Shown piece after piece: positions 1 through 8,072 of a stretch of DNA of 64,000 nt (its first letter is position 1; every line of letters starts with the position of its first letter). The stretch comes from Bacillus vallismortis. Lineage in GTDB: Bacteria > Bacillota > Bacilli > Bacillales > Bacillaceae. The position numbers and the translations under genes were made by a program. The stretch is from NCBI RefSeq assembly GCF_040784915.1, contig NZ_CP160797.1, forward strand, positions 2,842,137 through 2,906,136. The letters run 5' to 3'. Below the pieces are notes generated by a model. That model was not told the origin of the DNA. It saw only the letters and a list, made by a program, of their open reading frames with translations, and ran no database searches.

Positions 1-217
1 CCATTGTATCAGCGCCGATAACGATTGCATGCGGGTGGAGATCAGATACAGCCTTAGCTTTTTGTTTTGCCAACCATTGGACGTTTTCTTCTGGTGAAAA
101 GTTTCGATTTAATTTTTCCTCTACTTCACTGACAATAATGGAGTAGGGCAGCTGGAGAAGATCGAGGAGTTCTTTCCTGCGTGGAGATTGTGAAGCAAGT
201 ATTAGCGGCTTTGTCAT
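1..217 (-). CDS. maf: Maf family nucleotide pyrophosphatase, N-terminal part only (cut by window edge)
   Basis: Only the first 72 codons lie in the window. The N-terminus reads [18 protein letters not shown], the conserved Maf/Ham1-like start with the ASxSPRR substrate loop. Maf proteins hydrolyse non-canonical nucleoside triphosphates, and the B. subtilis protein is linked to septum and cell-division control. An in-frame ATG lies three codons upstream (226), but it directly abuts the ribosome-binding site AAAGG, so the ATG at 217, about 9 nt from that site, is preferred. It lies downstream of spoIIB on the same strand, separated by a terminator. Confidence 0.9.
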   Translation of the reverse strand, partial: MTKPLILASQSPRRKELLDLLQLPYSIIVSEVEEKLNRNFSPEENVQWLAKQKAKAVSDLHPHAIVIGADTM

Positions 218-324
218 GTTCGTCATCCTTTCAGGGTTTGCTTAAGAAAAAAAGATACTCGTTTATCCTATCAAATCATGAGGCTTGTCACAATTTCAGA
301 AAAATAACTTTTTCATGACAAAAT

Positions 325-355
325 AAAAAAAGCCTGTCGCTAAAGGACGAAGGCT
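325..355 (-). terminator. Intrinsic terminator after spoIIB
   Basis: On the minus strand a hairpin with arms AGCCTTCGT and GCGACAGGCT (one bulged base) is followed by a run of seven T. It lies just past the spoIIB stop codon and before maf. Confidence 0.75.
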
Positions 356-368
356 CAGGTACTTTCTC

Positions 369-1367
369 TTATTTAATGACGGCTAACAGCTGCTGCTGAG
401 CCTTCCACCCGGCTTCAGCACTTGGGTCCTCTAATTCCTTTAATGCCTGCAAAATCGCTTTTTTCTCTCCTTCTCCTGATGCTTCTGTTTTACCAAGCGA
501 CTTTTCTATTTTTTCTACACTCGCTTTTGTAATGTCTTCGCCGAGAATCGCCTTTGCTGCAAGCTCAGCTGTTTCCTTGAAAGAATCTGTCATATCTGAC
601 TCTATTGATAAGGAAAGCTCCTTGCCTCCCCAGGCTTCAAAATCACTGTCGATTAAAAGCTGCCCCAATTGCTGTGACACGTCCTTATCACTGGCTAAAC
701 CTGCGATGACATACGTATACCCGTCATCCTTTGACAGTGACACTGCGGAATAACCTTTTTCGGTCAGTTGTTCTGTTAACGTTTCGGCACCCTTTTCATT
801 TGAGAATTTTCCGGCTTGTACAGCGTATGTTTCATATGTACCTTCAGCTGGTGCCGCCGGTTTTTCTGCGCCTGAGCTTTGTTTATCAGCAGAAGCATCT
901 CCGGCTTTTGCCGTTTGGCTGCCTAGTGAATCATCTAAAGAGGCCGGGGCTGACGCTTCTTTATTGCCCGAGATGTTCAACGCGAATAAGCCTAATCCGG
1001 TGCCTATGACAGCTGCAAAGGCAATCGTCGCCGCCACTCTTTTTACGGGTTTGGCCGTCCCCGCTTTTCCTTTTGCATACAGCTTTGTTTTCTTCTTTTG
1101 ATAGGGCGGAACGACTTTTGGATCCTCTTTAAACACCTTGTCCTCTTCGGAATTCCAGTTAAATTCATCTTCATCAGGATGTTCATGGGATGCCGCGACC
1201 TCTTGTTCTGCTTTTCTCTTTTCCTCCCAATTTGAAAATGTCATGTTTTTTTCCATCTCAGTTTCAGGCGTTTCTTGTTCGTAAACCGTCTCTTCTTTTC
1301 CATTAATCGTCACCTTGAGGGCTTTTTCTGCGGCTTTATTGTTTTTTTTATTCTTCCTTTTTTTCAA
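369..1367 (-). CDS. spoIIB: Stage II sporulation protein B (SpoIIB)
   Basis: The product is 332 residues from a TTG start at 1367, the length I recall for B. subtilis SpoIIB. The frame is open 19 codons further, but AAAGGGAGG sits 8 nt before this TTG. Layout: a charged, lysine- and glutamate-rich cytoplasmic N-terminus (1-120), one membrane span near 125-145 (VAATIAFAAVIGTGLGLFAL), a low-complexity linker, and a C-terminal SPOR-like domain (about 190-265, YAVQAGKFSNEKGAE). SpoIIB localises to the sporulation septum and helps septal peptidoglycan dissolution at the onset of engulfment; SPOR domains bind denuded glycan strands. The gene lies between comC and maf and has its own terminator. Confidence 0.93.
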   Translation of the reverse strand: MKKRKNKKNNKAAEKALKVTINGKEETVYEQETPETEMEKNMTFSNWEEKRKAEQEVAASHEHPDEDEFNWNSEEDKVFKEDPKVVPPYQKKKTKLYAKGKAGTAKPVKRVAATIAFAAVIGTGLGLFALNISGNKEASAPASLDDSLGSQTAKAGDASADKQSSGAEKPAAPAEGTYETYAVQAGKFSNEKGAETLTEQLTEKGYSAVSLSKDDGYTYVIAGLASDKDVSQQLGQLLIDSDFEAWGGKELSLSIESDMTDSFKETAELAAKAILGEDITKASVEKIEKSLGKTEASGEGEKKAILQALKELEDPSAEAGWKAQQQLLAVIK

Positions 1368-1437
1368 TTCCGCTTCCTCCCTTTGTTTGCTTGACCGTTC
1401 ATGTCGGCTTTTCATGCTACACACTTTAGCACAGGCG

Positions 1438-1472
1438 AAAAAAAAAAGAACAAGACTTTTGTCGTCTTGTCC
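1438..1472 (-). terminator. Intrinsic terminator after comC
   Basis: On the minus strand, arms ACAAGAC and GTCTTGT (1450-1470) are followed by a tract of about nine T. It lies between comC and spoIIB and overlaps the upstream region of spoIIB. Confidence 0.8.
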
Positions 1473-1500
1473 AAAAAACGTTCGTCAAATTTTTCAGCGG

Positions 1501-2247
1501 TCAGCCCAATGCCACCTTCATATAAAAAGAAATAATAGAGTCGCCGTATAAATAGGCTAAAATGCTCCCTGCCGCAATTGCGGGGGCAAAGGGAAGCGGC
1601 TGCCCTTTGGCGAGTCTTCCAGTCAGGACGGCTGCCGCTCCATACACTGCACCTATCAAAATAGAAAAGAAAAAGGCAGCTGCCAGCACTTTCACACCAA
1701 GCACGAAGCCAATCACCGCAAATAATTTAATATCTCCTCCCCCTATTCCCCCATGGGTGAGTAAGGCAATTAAGACCAGGAAAAGAAATCCGGCTGCCGC
1801 ACCTAACAGGCCGGCATACCAGGAATCAAGCGGAGAAATCAATCTGGCTGCCGCTAAAAAGGGGAGAAAGAAAATCAATATTCGATTTGGAATCAGCATA
1901 AAATGAATATCTGTCACTGCAACAATGATAAGAAGAGAGGTAAACACAACAGCGGGAAACAGCTCCGGAGACGGGCCAAAGCGTATTCCTGCAGCGGCAA
2001 ATAAACACGCTGTCACAAGCTCTGCCGCAGGATACTTAAAAGAAATTCTATGCCCACAGCTTTTACATTTGCCTTTTTGGAAAAGGAATGACAGGATGGG
2101 AATTAATTCTGCGGGAGTTAATGTCCGCCGGCAAAACGAGCATGCTGAACGAGGCTTGACAATAGATATACGCAAGGGGATACGGCACCCGGCCGTATAA
2201 TAAAACGAGCCAAGGATCAGCCCGAGGATAAATAGAATGGGAAGCAT
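1501..2247 (-). CDS. comC: Type IV prepilin peptidase / N-methyltransferase ComC
   Basis: The 248-residue polytopic membrane protease processes and methylates the competence pseudopilins (ComGC, GD, GE, GG). A zinc-type cysteine pair set (CSFCRR and CKSCGH, about residues 35-65) lies in the N-terminal cytoplasmic loop. The two aspartates of the aspartyl prepilin-peptidase family are visible in VTDIHFMLIPN and GGGDIKL. Several hydrophobic spans follow. The ATG at 2247 is chosen because AAAGGTG lies 8 nt upstream; ten further in-frame codons have no ribosome site. Upstream are an extended -10 and ComK-box-like sequences, in line with competence-specific expression. Confidence 0.95.
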   Translation of the reverse strand: MLPILFILGLILGSFYYTAGCRIPLRISIVKPRSACSFCRRTLTPAELIPILSFLFQKGKCKSCGHRISFKYPAAELVTACLFAAAGIRFGPSPELFPAVVFTSLLIIVAVTDIHFMLIPNRILIFFLPFLAAARLISPLDSWYAGLLGAAAGFLFLVLIALLTHGGIGGGDIKLFAVIGFVLGVKVLAAAFFFSILIGAVYGAAAVLTGRLAKGQPLPFAPAIAAGSILAYLYGDSIISFYMKVALG

Positions 2248-2279
2248 AGACAACACACCTTTACAAGATACTGGCATGG

Positions 2280-2288
2280 ATTGTAGCA
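2280..2288 (-). promoter_or_regulatory. comC promoter, extended -10 element
   Basis: The minus strand reads TGCTACAAT about 33 nt before the comC start: a TACAAT -10 with an upstream TG extension. No convincing -35 hexamer is present, as expected for a promoter that depends on the activator ComK. Confidence 0.55.
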
Positions 2289-2314
2289 GAATGAGCGCCT
2301 AAACTCTAATCGGG

Positions 2315-2359
2315 AATTTTCGATTTTACGCGTAAAAAGCCCCGGCAAAATCTCATTTT
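2315..2359 (-). promoter_or_regulatory. Candidate ComK box pair upstream of comC
   Basis: ComK binds pairs of AAAA-N5-TTTT half-sites. A perfect half-site (AAAATCTCATTTT on the plus strand) lies at 2347-2359. A weaker one (AATTTTCGATTTT) lies at 2315-2327. The spacer is 19 nt, one more than the 18-nt spacing class. The perfect half-site falls inside the loop and upper stem of the folC terminator. Confidence 0.55.
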
Positions 2360-2375
2360 CGATACTGCCGGGGCT
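2334..2375 (-). terminator. Intrinsic terminator after folC
   Basis: Ten-bp perfect arms AGCCCCGGCA and TGCCGGGGCT are followed on the minus strand by five T. It lies directly after the folC stop codon. The loop contains a ComK-box-like sequence. Confidence 0.9.
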
Positions 2376-2382
2376 AGACCTA

Positions 2383-3675
2383 TTATTTTAACCTTTTGCG
2401 AATGTCAGAAATAAAATAGAGCGATCCGGTAATCAGCACAATTTCATTTGAGCCCTTTTTGCTTTCTATGAATTCGATCACATTGTCCGGATCTTCATCC
2501 CAGCTTTTATTGCTGATTTCACTTACATCATAGAGATCTTTTGCAAAAGAAGCACGCGGGAAATCAAAAGAAGTAAAATGAATCGCATGCGCTATGGTTT
2601 CCAATTTCTTAATCATATCGTGATACGGTTTGTCCTTTAACGCGCTAAACACCACAGAAATGCGGGAATCAGGGAAACGCTGTTTCATCGTTTCCGCCAG
2701 CTTTTCAACGCCTTCTTCGTTATGTGCACCGTCTAAATATACCGGCGGATGTTCTTGAACAAGCTCTAATCGTCCCGGCCAAGCAGCCTTTACCAGCCCG
2801 CTTCTTAACGCTTCATCACTGATATGAACAATCTTCTCCCTATTGAGGCACTCAACAGCCAAAATGGACAAAGCCGCATTTTGTCTTTGATGGGTGCCGA
2901 TCAGAGATGTCCGAATATCGTCATAGCACTTCTCGCCCGTTTTAAATGAAAACTGTTCTCCGGCAGGCAGAGCCAGTTCATTGAAAATAACAGATGTATC
3001 ATGTAATGACTGAAACGGCGCAGCATGTCGTTCAGCTTCATGACGTATGACCTGTAAGGCTTCCGGCTGGGTAACAGCTGTAACGATTGGAATACCTTCT
3101 TTAATAATTCCGGCCTTTTCTCCTGCAATTTCTTCAATGGTGTTTCCTAAAATGTTCATATGATCGTGCCCGATGCTTGTAATCACTGTTAAAAGCGGTT
3201 CAACCACATTCGTAGAATCGAATCTACCGCCTAGACCTGTTTCAAAAATAACAAAGTCGACCTTATGAAACTCAGCAAAATATAAAAACGCACACGCCGT
3301 CATAATTTCAAATTCGGTCGGCTGTCCGTATTTCGTTTGATCAAGCGCTTCAACGTGCGGTTTCATCTGATTGACAAGTGCTGTCCATTCCTCATCTGAA
3401 ATCGGTGTCCCGTTAACGCTGATCCGTTCATTAAACGTAATGATATAAGGTGACGTAAACGTTCCAACCGTATATCCGGCTTCTTGCAGTATAGAACGGA
3501 TAAAAGCGACAGTTGATCCTTTACCGTTTGTTCCTGCGATGTGGAACGCGCGGATTTTCTTTTCAGGATGCCCTAACCGCGCCATCAGCTGCTCCATTCG
3601 GCCGAGTCCGGGCTTCACACCGAATTTCAGCCGCCCGTGAATCCAGCTGCGCGCTTCTTCATATGCACTAAACAA
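2383..3675 (-). CDS. folC: Folylpolyglutamate synthase / dihydrofolate synthase
   Basis: The 430-residue Mur-ligase-family enzyme adds glutamate to dihydropteroate and to tetrahydrofolates, trapping folates in the cytoplasm. The ATP-binding P-loop appears as GTNGKGST near residue 46; further family motifs are FEIMTACAFLYFA, ETGLGGRFDSTN and the C-terminal LDGAHN. Translation starts at a TTG preceded at 7 nt by AGAGGGG. It follows valS by 38 nt on the same strand without a visible terminator, so cotranscription with valS and control by the valine T-box are likely. Confidence 0.95.
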   Translation of the reverse strand: MFSAYEEARSWIHGRLKFGVKPGLGRMEQLMARLGHPEKKIRAFHIAGTNGKGSTVAFIRSILQEAGYTVGTFTSPYIITFNERISVNGTPISDEEWTALVNQMKPHVEALDQTKYGQPTEFEIMTACAFLYFAEFHKVDFVIFETGLGGRFDSTNVVEPLLTVITSIGHDHMNILGNTIEEIAGEKAGIIKEGIPIVTAVTQPEALQVIRHEAERHAAPFQSLHDTSVIFNELALPAGEQFSFKTGEKCYDDIRTSLIGTHQRQNAALSILAVECLNREKIVHISDEALRSGLVKAAWPGRLELVQEHPPVYLDGAHNEEGVEKLAETMKQRFPDSRISVVFSALKDKPYHDMIKKLETIAHAIHFTSFDFPRASFAKDLYDVSEISNKSWDEDPDNVIEFIESKKGSNEIVLITGSLYFISDIRKRLK

Positions 3676-3713
3676 TGGTAATCCCCTCTTTTATAAGACA
3701 AGGCGGTTTCTCA

Positions 3714-6356
3714 TTAGCCCTTCAGCTCAGCCATTCGTTTTTGAACAGCGTCACGCTTTGCCACATAATCTTTTTCTTTTTCACGCTCTTCATCAATTAC
3801 GTGCGCAGGCGCTTTTTTCATAAATCCTTCATTTCCAAGTTTCTTTTGGACGCGCTCGACTTCTTTTGTCAGCTTATCGAATTCTTTTTGCAGACGAGCA
3901 ATTTCTTCATCAATATTAATTAAGCCTTCAAGCGGAAGAATAACCTCTGCTCCTGAAACAACAGCCGTCATCGCCTTATCAACGGCCTCGATATCCTTGC
4001 CGATTTTAAGTACGCTCGGATTCGTAAAGCGTTCAACGTATGAACGGTTCGCTTCAAGACGGGCTGCTATTTCGTCTGTGCTTGTTTTAATATACAGTTC
4101 AACCTGCTTGCTCATTGGCGTATTGACTTCACTGCGGATATTGCGCACAGAACGAATCAGCTCAACAAGAAGCTTCATGTCAGCTGCCGCTTCAGTATCG
4201 GTATGCTCCGGTACTGCAACAGGCCATTGGCTTACTGTAATGGATTCGCCTTGGTGAGGAAGGTGCTGCCAAATTTCCTCCGTTAAGAACGGCATAAACG
4301 GATGGAGCAGGCGCATCGTTTGATCCAGTACGTAAGCAAGGATGGAACGGGTTGTTTTCTTAGCCGCTTCGTCTTCTCCGTAAAGAGGAAGCTTCGCCAT
4401 TTCAATATACCAATCACAGAAATCGTCCCAAATAAAGTTGTATAAATGGCGGCCGACTTCACCGAATTCATATCGATCAGCAAGCTGCGTCACGTGCTCG
4501 ATCGTTTCATTTAATCGCGTTAAAATCCACTTGTCAGCAACTGATTTTTCGCCTGACAGATCAAGCTCATCGTATGTCATGCCATCCATGTTCATTAATG
4601 CAAAACGGGAGGCATTCCAAATTTTATTGGCAAAATTCCAAGTCGATTCCACTTTTTCATAGCTGAAGCGCAGATCCTGGCCAGGAGAGCTTCCAGTCGC
4701 AAGGAAATAACGCAGAGAATCGGCTCCGTACTTGTCAATGACATCCATCGGATCGACACCGTTGCCAAGAGATTTACTCATTTTCCGGCCTTGCTCGTCA
4801 CGGATTAAGCCGTGGATTAAAACATCTTTGAACGGGCGCTCGCCTGTAAATTCAATGCCTTGGAAAATCATGCGTGACACCCAGAAGAAAATGATATCGT
4901 ACCCTGTCACGAGAACGTCTGTCGGGTAGTAGCGTTTAAAGTCTTCAGCTGTTACATCAGGCCAGCCCATCGTGGAGAAAGGCCAGAGCGCAGAACTGAA
5001 CCATGTATCCAGTACGTCTGTATCCTGTTCCCAATTTTCGCTGTCCTCAGGCGCTTCAAGCCCGACATATAACTCGCCCGTTTCTTTATGATACCAAGCC
5101 GGAATGCGGTGGCCCCACCACAGCTGACGGGAAATACACCAGTCGCGGATATTTTCCATCCAGTGTAAATACGTTTTTTCGAAACGGTCAGGCACAAAGT
5201 TGACTTTCTCGTCTTTCTTTTGCAGCTCAATCGCTTCATCAGCAAGCGGCTGCATGCGCACAAACCATTGTGTAGAAAGATATGGCTCAACAACAACCCC
5301 GCTTCGTTCACTATGGCCGACAGAGTGCATATGATCCTCGATTTTGAAGAGAACTCCTGCCTCCTGTAAATCTTTTACGAGCTTTTTGCGGCATTCAAAA
5401 CGATCCATACCTTGATATTGCAAAGCATTTTCATTCATCGTTCCGTCTTCATTCATGACAAGAATGCGTTCTAAATTGTGGCGGTTGCCAAGCTCGAAAT
5501 CGTTCGGATCATGAGCAGGCGTAATTTTCACAGCACCTGAACCAAACTCCATATCAACGTAGTCATCACCGACAATCGGGATTTCACGATTTGCAATTGG
5601 CAGGATCACCGTTTTTCCGATCAGGTGCTTATAGCGCTCATCTTCAGGGTGAACGGCAACGGCTGTATCACCGAGCATCGTTTCAGGACGTGTCGTCGCA
5701 ATTTCAATTGAGCCTGAACCGTCAGCGAGCGGATAGCTCATATGGTAGAACGCGCCCTGAACATCCTTGTAAATGACCTCAATGTCGGATAGGGCTGTTT
5801 TTGTCGCAGGGTCCCAGTTAATAATATATTCGCCTCTGTAGATCAAGCCTTTTTTATAAAGCTTAACGAAAACTTCACGAACCGCTTTGCTTAGGCCTTC
5901 ATCCAGCGTGAAACGTTCACGGGAATAATCAAGGCCAAGGCCTAATTTCGCCCACTGGCTGCGAATAAAGTCAGCATACTCTTCCTTCCACTTCCACGTT
6001 TCTTCGAGGAATTTCTCGCGGCCCAAATCGTAGCGGGATGTGCCTTCTTCACGAAGTTTCGCTTCCACTTTAGCCTGTGTCGCGATGCCGGCATGGTCCA
6101 TACCCGGAAGCCACAGCACATCATAGCCCTGCATGCGTTTCATTCTTGTTACAATGTCTTGCAGCGTTGTGTCCCACGCGTGGCCAAGGTGAAGTCTTCC
6201 TGTTACGTTCGGCGGCGGAATGACAACAGAATACGGCTCTTTTGTCTGGTCACTGCCCGCTTCAAAAAATTTGCCTTTCAGCCAAAAATCATATCGGTCT
6301 TTTTCAATCGCTGCCGGATCGTATTTCGTCGGCATTGTTTGTTCATTCGTTTCCAT
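3714..6356 (-). CDS. valS: Valyl-tRNA synthetase
   Basis: The 880-residue class Ia aminoacyl-tRNA synthetase charges tRNA-Val with valine. The HIGH signature appears as HLGH (56-59) and the KMSKS loop as KMSKSLGNG. The large CP1 editing domain, which removes mischarged threonine, lies between them. The C-terminal 65 residues form the lysine- and glutamate-rich coiled coil typical of ValS ([18 protein letters not shown]). Length matches the B. subtilis enzyme. Expression is governed by the T-box leader immediately upstream, and folC follows. Confidence 0.98.
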   Translation of the reverse strand: METNEQTMPTKYDPAAIEKDRYDFWLKGKFFEAGSDQTKEPYSVVIPPPNVTGRLHLGHAWDTTLQDIVTRMKRMQGYDVLWLPGMDHAGIATQAKVEAKLREEGTSRYDLGREKFLEETWKWKEEYADFIRSQWAKLGLGLDYSRERFTLDEGLSKAVREVFVKLYKKGLIYRGEYIINWDPATKTALSDIEVIYKDVQGAFYHMSYPLADGSGSIEIATTRPETMLGDTAVAVHPEDERYKHLIGKTVILPIANREIPIVGDDYVDMEFGSGAVKITPAHDPNDFELGNRHNLERILVMNEDGTMNENALQYQGMDRFECRKKLVKDLQEAGVLFKIEDHMHSVGHSERSGVVVEPYLSTQWFVRMQPLADEAIELQKKDEKVNFVPDRFEKTYLHWMENIRDWCISRQLWWGHRIPAWYHKETGELYVGLEAPEDSENWEQDTDVLDTWFSSALWPFSTMGWPDVTAEDFKRYYPTDVLVTGYDIIFFWVSRMIFQGIEFTGERPFKDVLIHGLIRDEQGRKMSKSLGNGVDPMDVIDKYGADSLRYFLATGSSPGQDLRFSYEKVESTWNFANKIWNASRFALMNMDGMTYDELDLSGEKSVADKWILTRLNETIEHVTQLADRYEFGEVGRHLYNFIWDDFCDWYIEMAKLPLYGEDEAAKKTTRSILAYVLDQTMRLLHPFMPFLTEEIWQHLPHQGESITVSQWPVAVPEHTDTEAAADMKLLVELIRSVRNIRSEVNTPMSKQVELYIKTSTDEIAARLEANRSYVERFTNPSVLKIGKDIEAVDKAMTAVVSGAEVILPLEGLINIDEEIARLQKEFDKLTKEVERVQKKLGNEGFMKKAPAHVIDEEREKEKDYVAKRDAVQKRMAELKG

Positions 6357-6392
6357 GATAACCCTCCAGCATGTTTAAAAATGACTGAGAAC

Positions 6393-6670
6393 GAAAAAAG
6401 AGCTCTTCATCCCTATAAAAGGACGAAAAGCTCTTTCGCGGTACCACCTTTTTTCATGAACTCTAATCAGTTCATGCACTTACAACGGATAACGGGTGTT
6501 TCCCGAATTTCTCTACTCTTCTTTCAAGAAATTATGCTCCCGGGCGACCTTCCAATCAGACAACATAAGAAGCCTTTCAGCAAACGGCTTCTCTCTCTGC
6601 ATGCGCCTTTTTTGTACTCTTCCCGTTCTAAGCAGGTGTATTTATCAGCTCATTATATACATTATTTATG
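6393..6670 (-). promoter_or_regulatory. T-box riboswitch leader of valS
   Basis: On the minus strand the leader carries the invariant T-box sequence AGGTGGTACCGCG (6437-6449). It is followed by a strong terminator whose arms contain AGAGCTTTTCGTCC and GGGATGAAGAGCTC, and a T run ending near 6393. Uncharged tRNA-Val would pair with the T-box and favour the antiterminator. A possible GUC valine specifier is at 6559-6561. I did not fold the full Stem I, so the specifier is inferred mainly from the downstream gene. Confidence 0.93.
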
Positions 6671-6676
6671 TTCTTT

Positions 6677-6706
6677 ATTATAGTAAAAGTGTTTTTGATT
6701 CGTCAA
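6677..6706 (-). promoter_or_regulatory. SigA promoter of the valS leader
   Basis: The minus strand reads TTGACG (6701-6706), an 18-nt spacer, then TATAAT (6677-6682). The predicted start near 6670 gives a leader of about 310 nt before valS. Confidence 0.8.
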
Positions 6707-6804
6707 TCATCTTTTCCAAAAACGCCGCTTTATATACAGATAGGCAGGCACCTATTGCCCAAGTTTACATATGATGCTTGTAAATGCGTAGAGGAGGATG
6801 CACC

Positions 6805-6996
6805 GTGAAGAAACGTTTCAGCTCTTATTCGCTGCCGCCGTGGGTCAAACAAATTCGGCTTGTATCCACGCAAGTGATTATACCCATTACAATTTTTCAA
6901 GGAATCAGAACCATTTTCTTTCCGACAACCTTTGATGTTTTGCTGCTCGCAATCCTAATCTTTTTAGCTTGCGCCCTTCATTTAGAATGGATATAA
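6805..6996 (+). CDS. yszA: Small hydrophobic protein, YszA-like
   Basis: This 63-residue plus-strand ORF begins at GTG 6805, chosen because AGAGGAGG lies 7 nt upstream; an ATG at 6784 in the same frame has no such site. The product has a basic N-terminus (KKRFSSYSLPPWVKQIR) and a hydrophobic C-terminal half (about 28-62) that could hold one or two membrane segments. It is transcribed against valS and converges on ysxE. Position between valS and ysxE matches my memory of yszA in B. subtilis. Function is unknown. Confidence 0.65.
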   Translation: MKKRFSSYSLPPWVKQIRLVSTQVIIPITIFQGIRTIFFPTTFDVLLLAILIFLACALHLEWI

Positions 6997-7001
6997 ACAA
7001 A

Positions 7002-7034
7002 CAAGTCCGCGCCATTAAGACGTGGACTCGTTTT
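7002..7034. terminator. Convergent terminator between yszA and ysxE
   Basis: Hairpin arms AGTCCGCG (7004-7011) and CGTGGACT (7021-7028) pair with one G-U. On the plus strand it is followed by CGTTTT, ending yszA transcription. It overlaps the last codons of ysxE and probably works in both directions. Confidence 0.6.
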
Positions 7035-8052
7035 CAGCCTGGAATTTTTTCTCTTGTTCAATCTGATGAATCTTCATCACAAAAGGCTCTATATTTTTCA
7101 TTTGCCAGTAAGCCTTTAATAATTGTGTACATTCATCTTTTTCAAGTTGCCTTTTCCCTGTTTGATAACGGTTGAGCACCTTGTACATGGCTGCCGGGTA
7201 TGCCATATAGCTAAGAAAAAGGCTGACTTCCGCTTCACGCAAAGGGAATGATTTCGTATATGCATAAAACCATTCGACGCATTCCGGACAAGCTTTTGGA
7301 AAGCCCCTGAACATTTTTGTATAAAAACCGAGCAAATCGTTTTGCGGCGGGCCGACAGACGCTCTTTCAAAGTTTGTCAAATACCCTGTCCCGGCATCAT
7401 TATATAGAAAATGGTGAATAGACAGACTGCCGTGGTTCATGACAACCCTTGAGACACCCTTTTCTTTAGCCGACTCATACCAGTCCTCTATCCGCTCCAG
7501 TGCAAAGTTCACCGCGGAAATGGTTTCTGAAAAATAGGTTGCGGCCTGCAGTTCAAAAGGGGAAAGGTACCATTCCTTCTCAGCTCTGTCTACAAACTGT
7601 TCATAGAAAATTTTATCATGTTCCCACTTTTTTTTCGTTTGTCCGTAATAACGTTCAATATCATCACGTCTGACCTTCATTTCCTGCGCGGTTCTCTCGT
7701 GAAGACGGGCTGTTTCTCTAAATAAATAATCATGTTTCTGATCCCGTTCTTCCTCCTGGTCAAATTGAAGCCAAGGCATTAAATAATAGGAATCTCCTGA
7801 TTGTAAGCCGGCTGAGAAAAACTCTCCGCTATTTGTTCTGTAAACGGGTACAAATGAACGAAAACCTTTTTCCTCTATCGCCACCATGTGATCTGTAAAC
7901 TGTTTGCCGCAAACCGATTTCAATTTTTTCAGGGCAAATACGCCGTAGTCTGTATACACTTTCCACACAAGAGGACTGACAGGCTCAATAAATTGAGCAG
8001 TCAGTCCGTACTCCTGAAGAACCGATTGGGTATCTTCCATTCCATTCACCAC
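7015..8052 (-). CDS. ysxE: Spore coat-associated CotS-family protein YsxE
   Basis: The 345-residue protein belongs to the CotS/aminoglycoside-phosphotransferase-like fold: lysine in FALKKLKS, then [15 protein letters not shown] where active kinases carry HGDLH, so the catalytic core looks degenerate. In B. subtilis it is made in the mother cell and depends on the neighbouring SpoVID for coat encasement. It begins 21 nt after spoVID, so the two are likely cotranscribed. The start is uncertain: tandem GTG codons at 8052 and 8049 and an ATG at 8040 all have weak ribosome sites. Confidence 0.88.
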   Translation of the reverse strand: MVNGMEDTQSVLQEYGLTAQFIEPVSPLVWKVYTDYGVFALKKLKSVCGKQFTDHMVAIEEKGFRSFVPVYRTNSGEFFSAGLQSGDSYYLMPWLQFDQEEERDQKHDYLFRETARLHERTAQEMKVRRDDIERYYGQTKKKWEHDKIFYEQFVDRAEKEWYLSPFELQAATYFSETISAVNFALERIEDWYESAKEKGVSRVVMNHGSLSIHHFLYNDAGTGYLTNFERASVGPPQNDLLGFYTKMFRGFPKACPECVEWFYAYTKSFPLREAEVSLFLSYMAYPAAMYKVLNRYQTGKRQLEKDECTQLLKAYWQMKNIEPFVMKIHQIEQEKKFQAENESTS

Positions 8053-8072
8053 ATTTTCCGATCGCTTACGGC

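Noticed and set aside
4952-5311. 119-codon minus-strand ORF inside valS
   Set aside because: It is an alternative frame of the valS coding sequence, which is intact and conserved throughout.
6093-6683. 196-codon plus-strand ORF across the valS start and leader
   Set aside because: It runs antisense through the T-box riboswitch and valS coding sequence and shows no protein-like composition or ribosome site.
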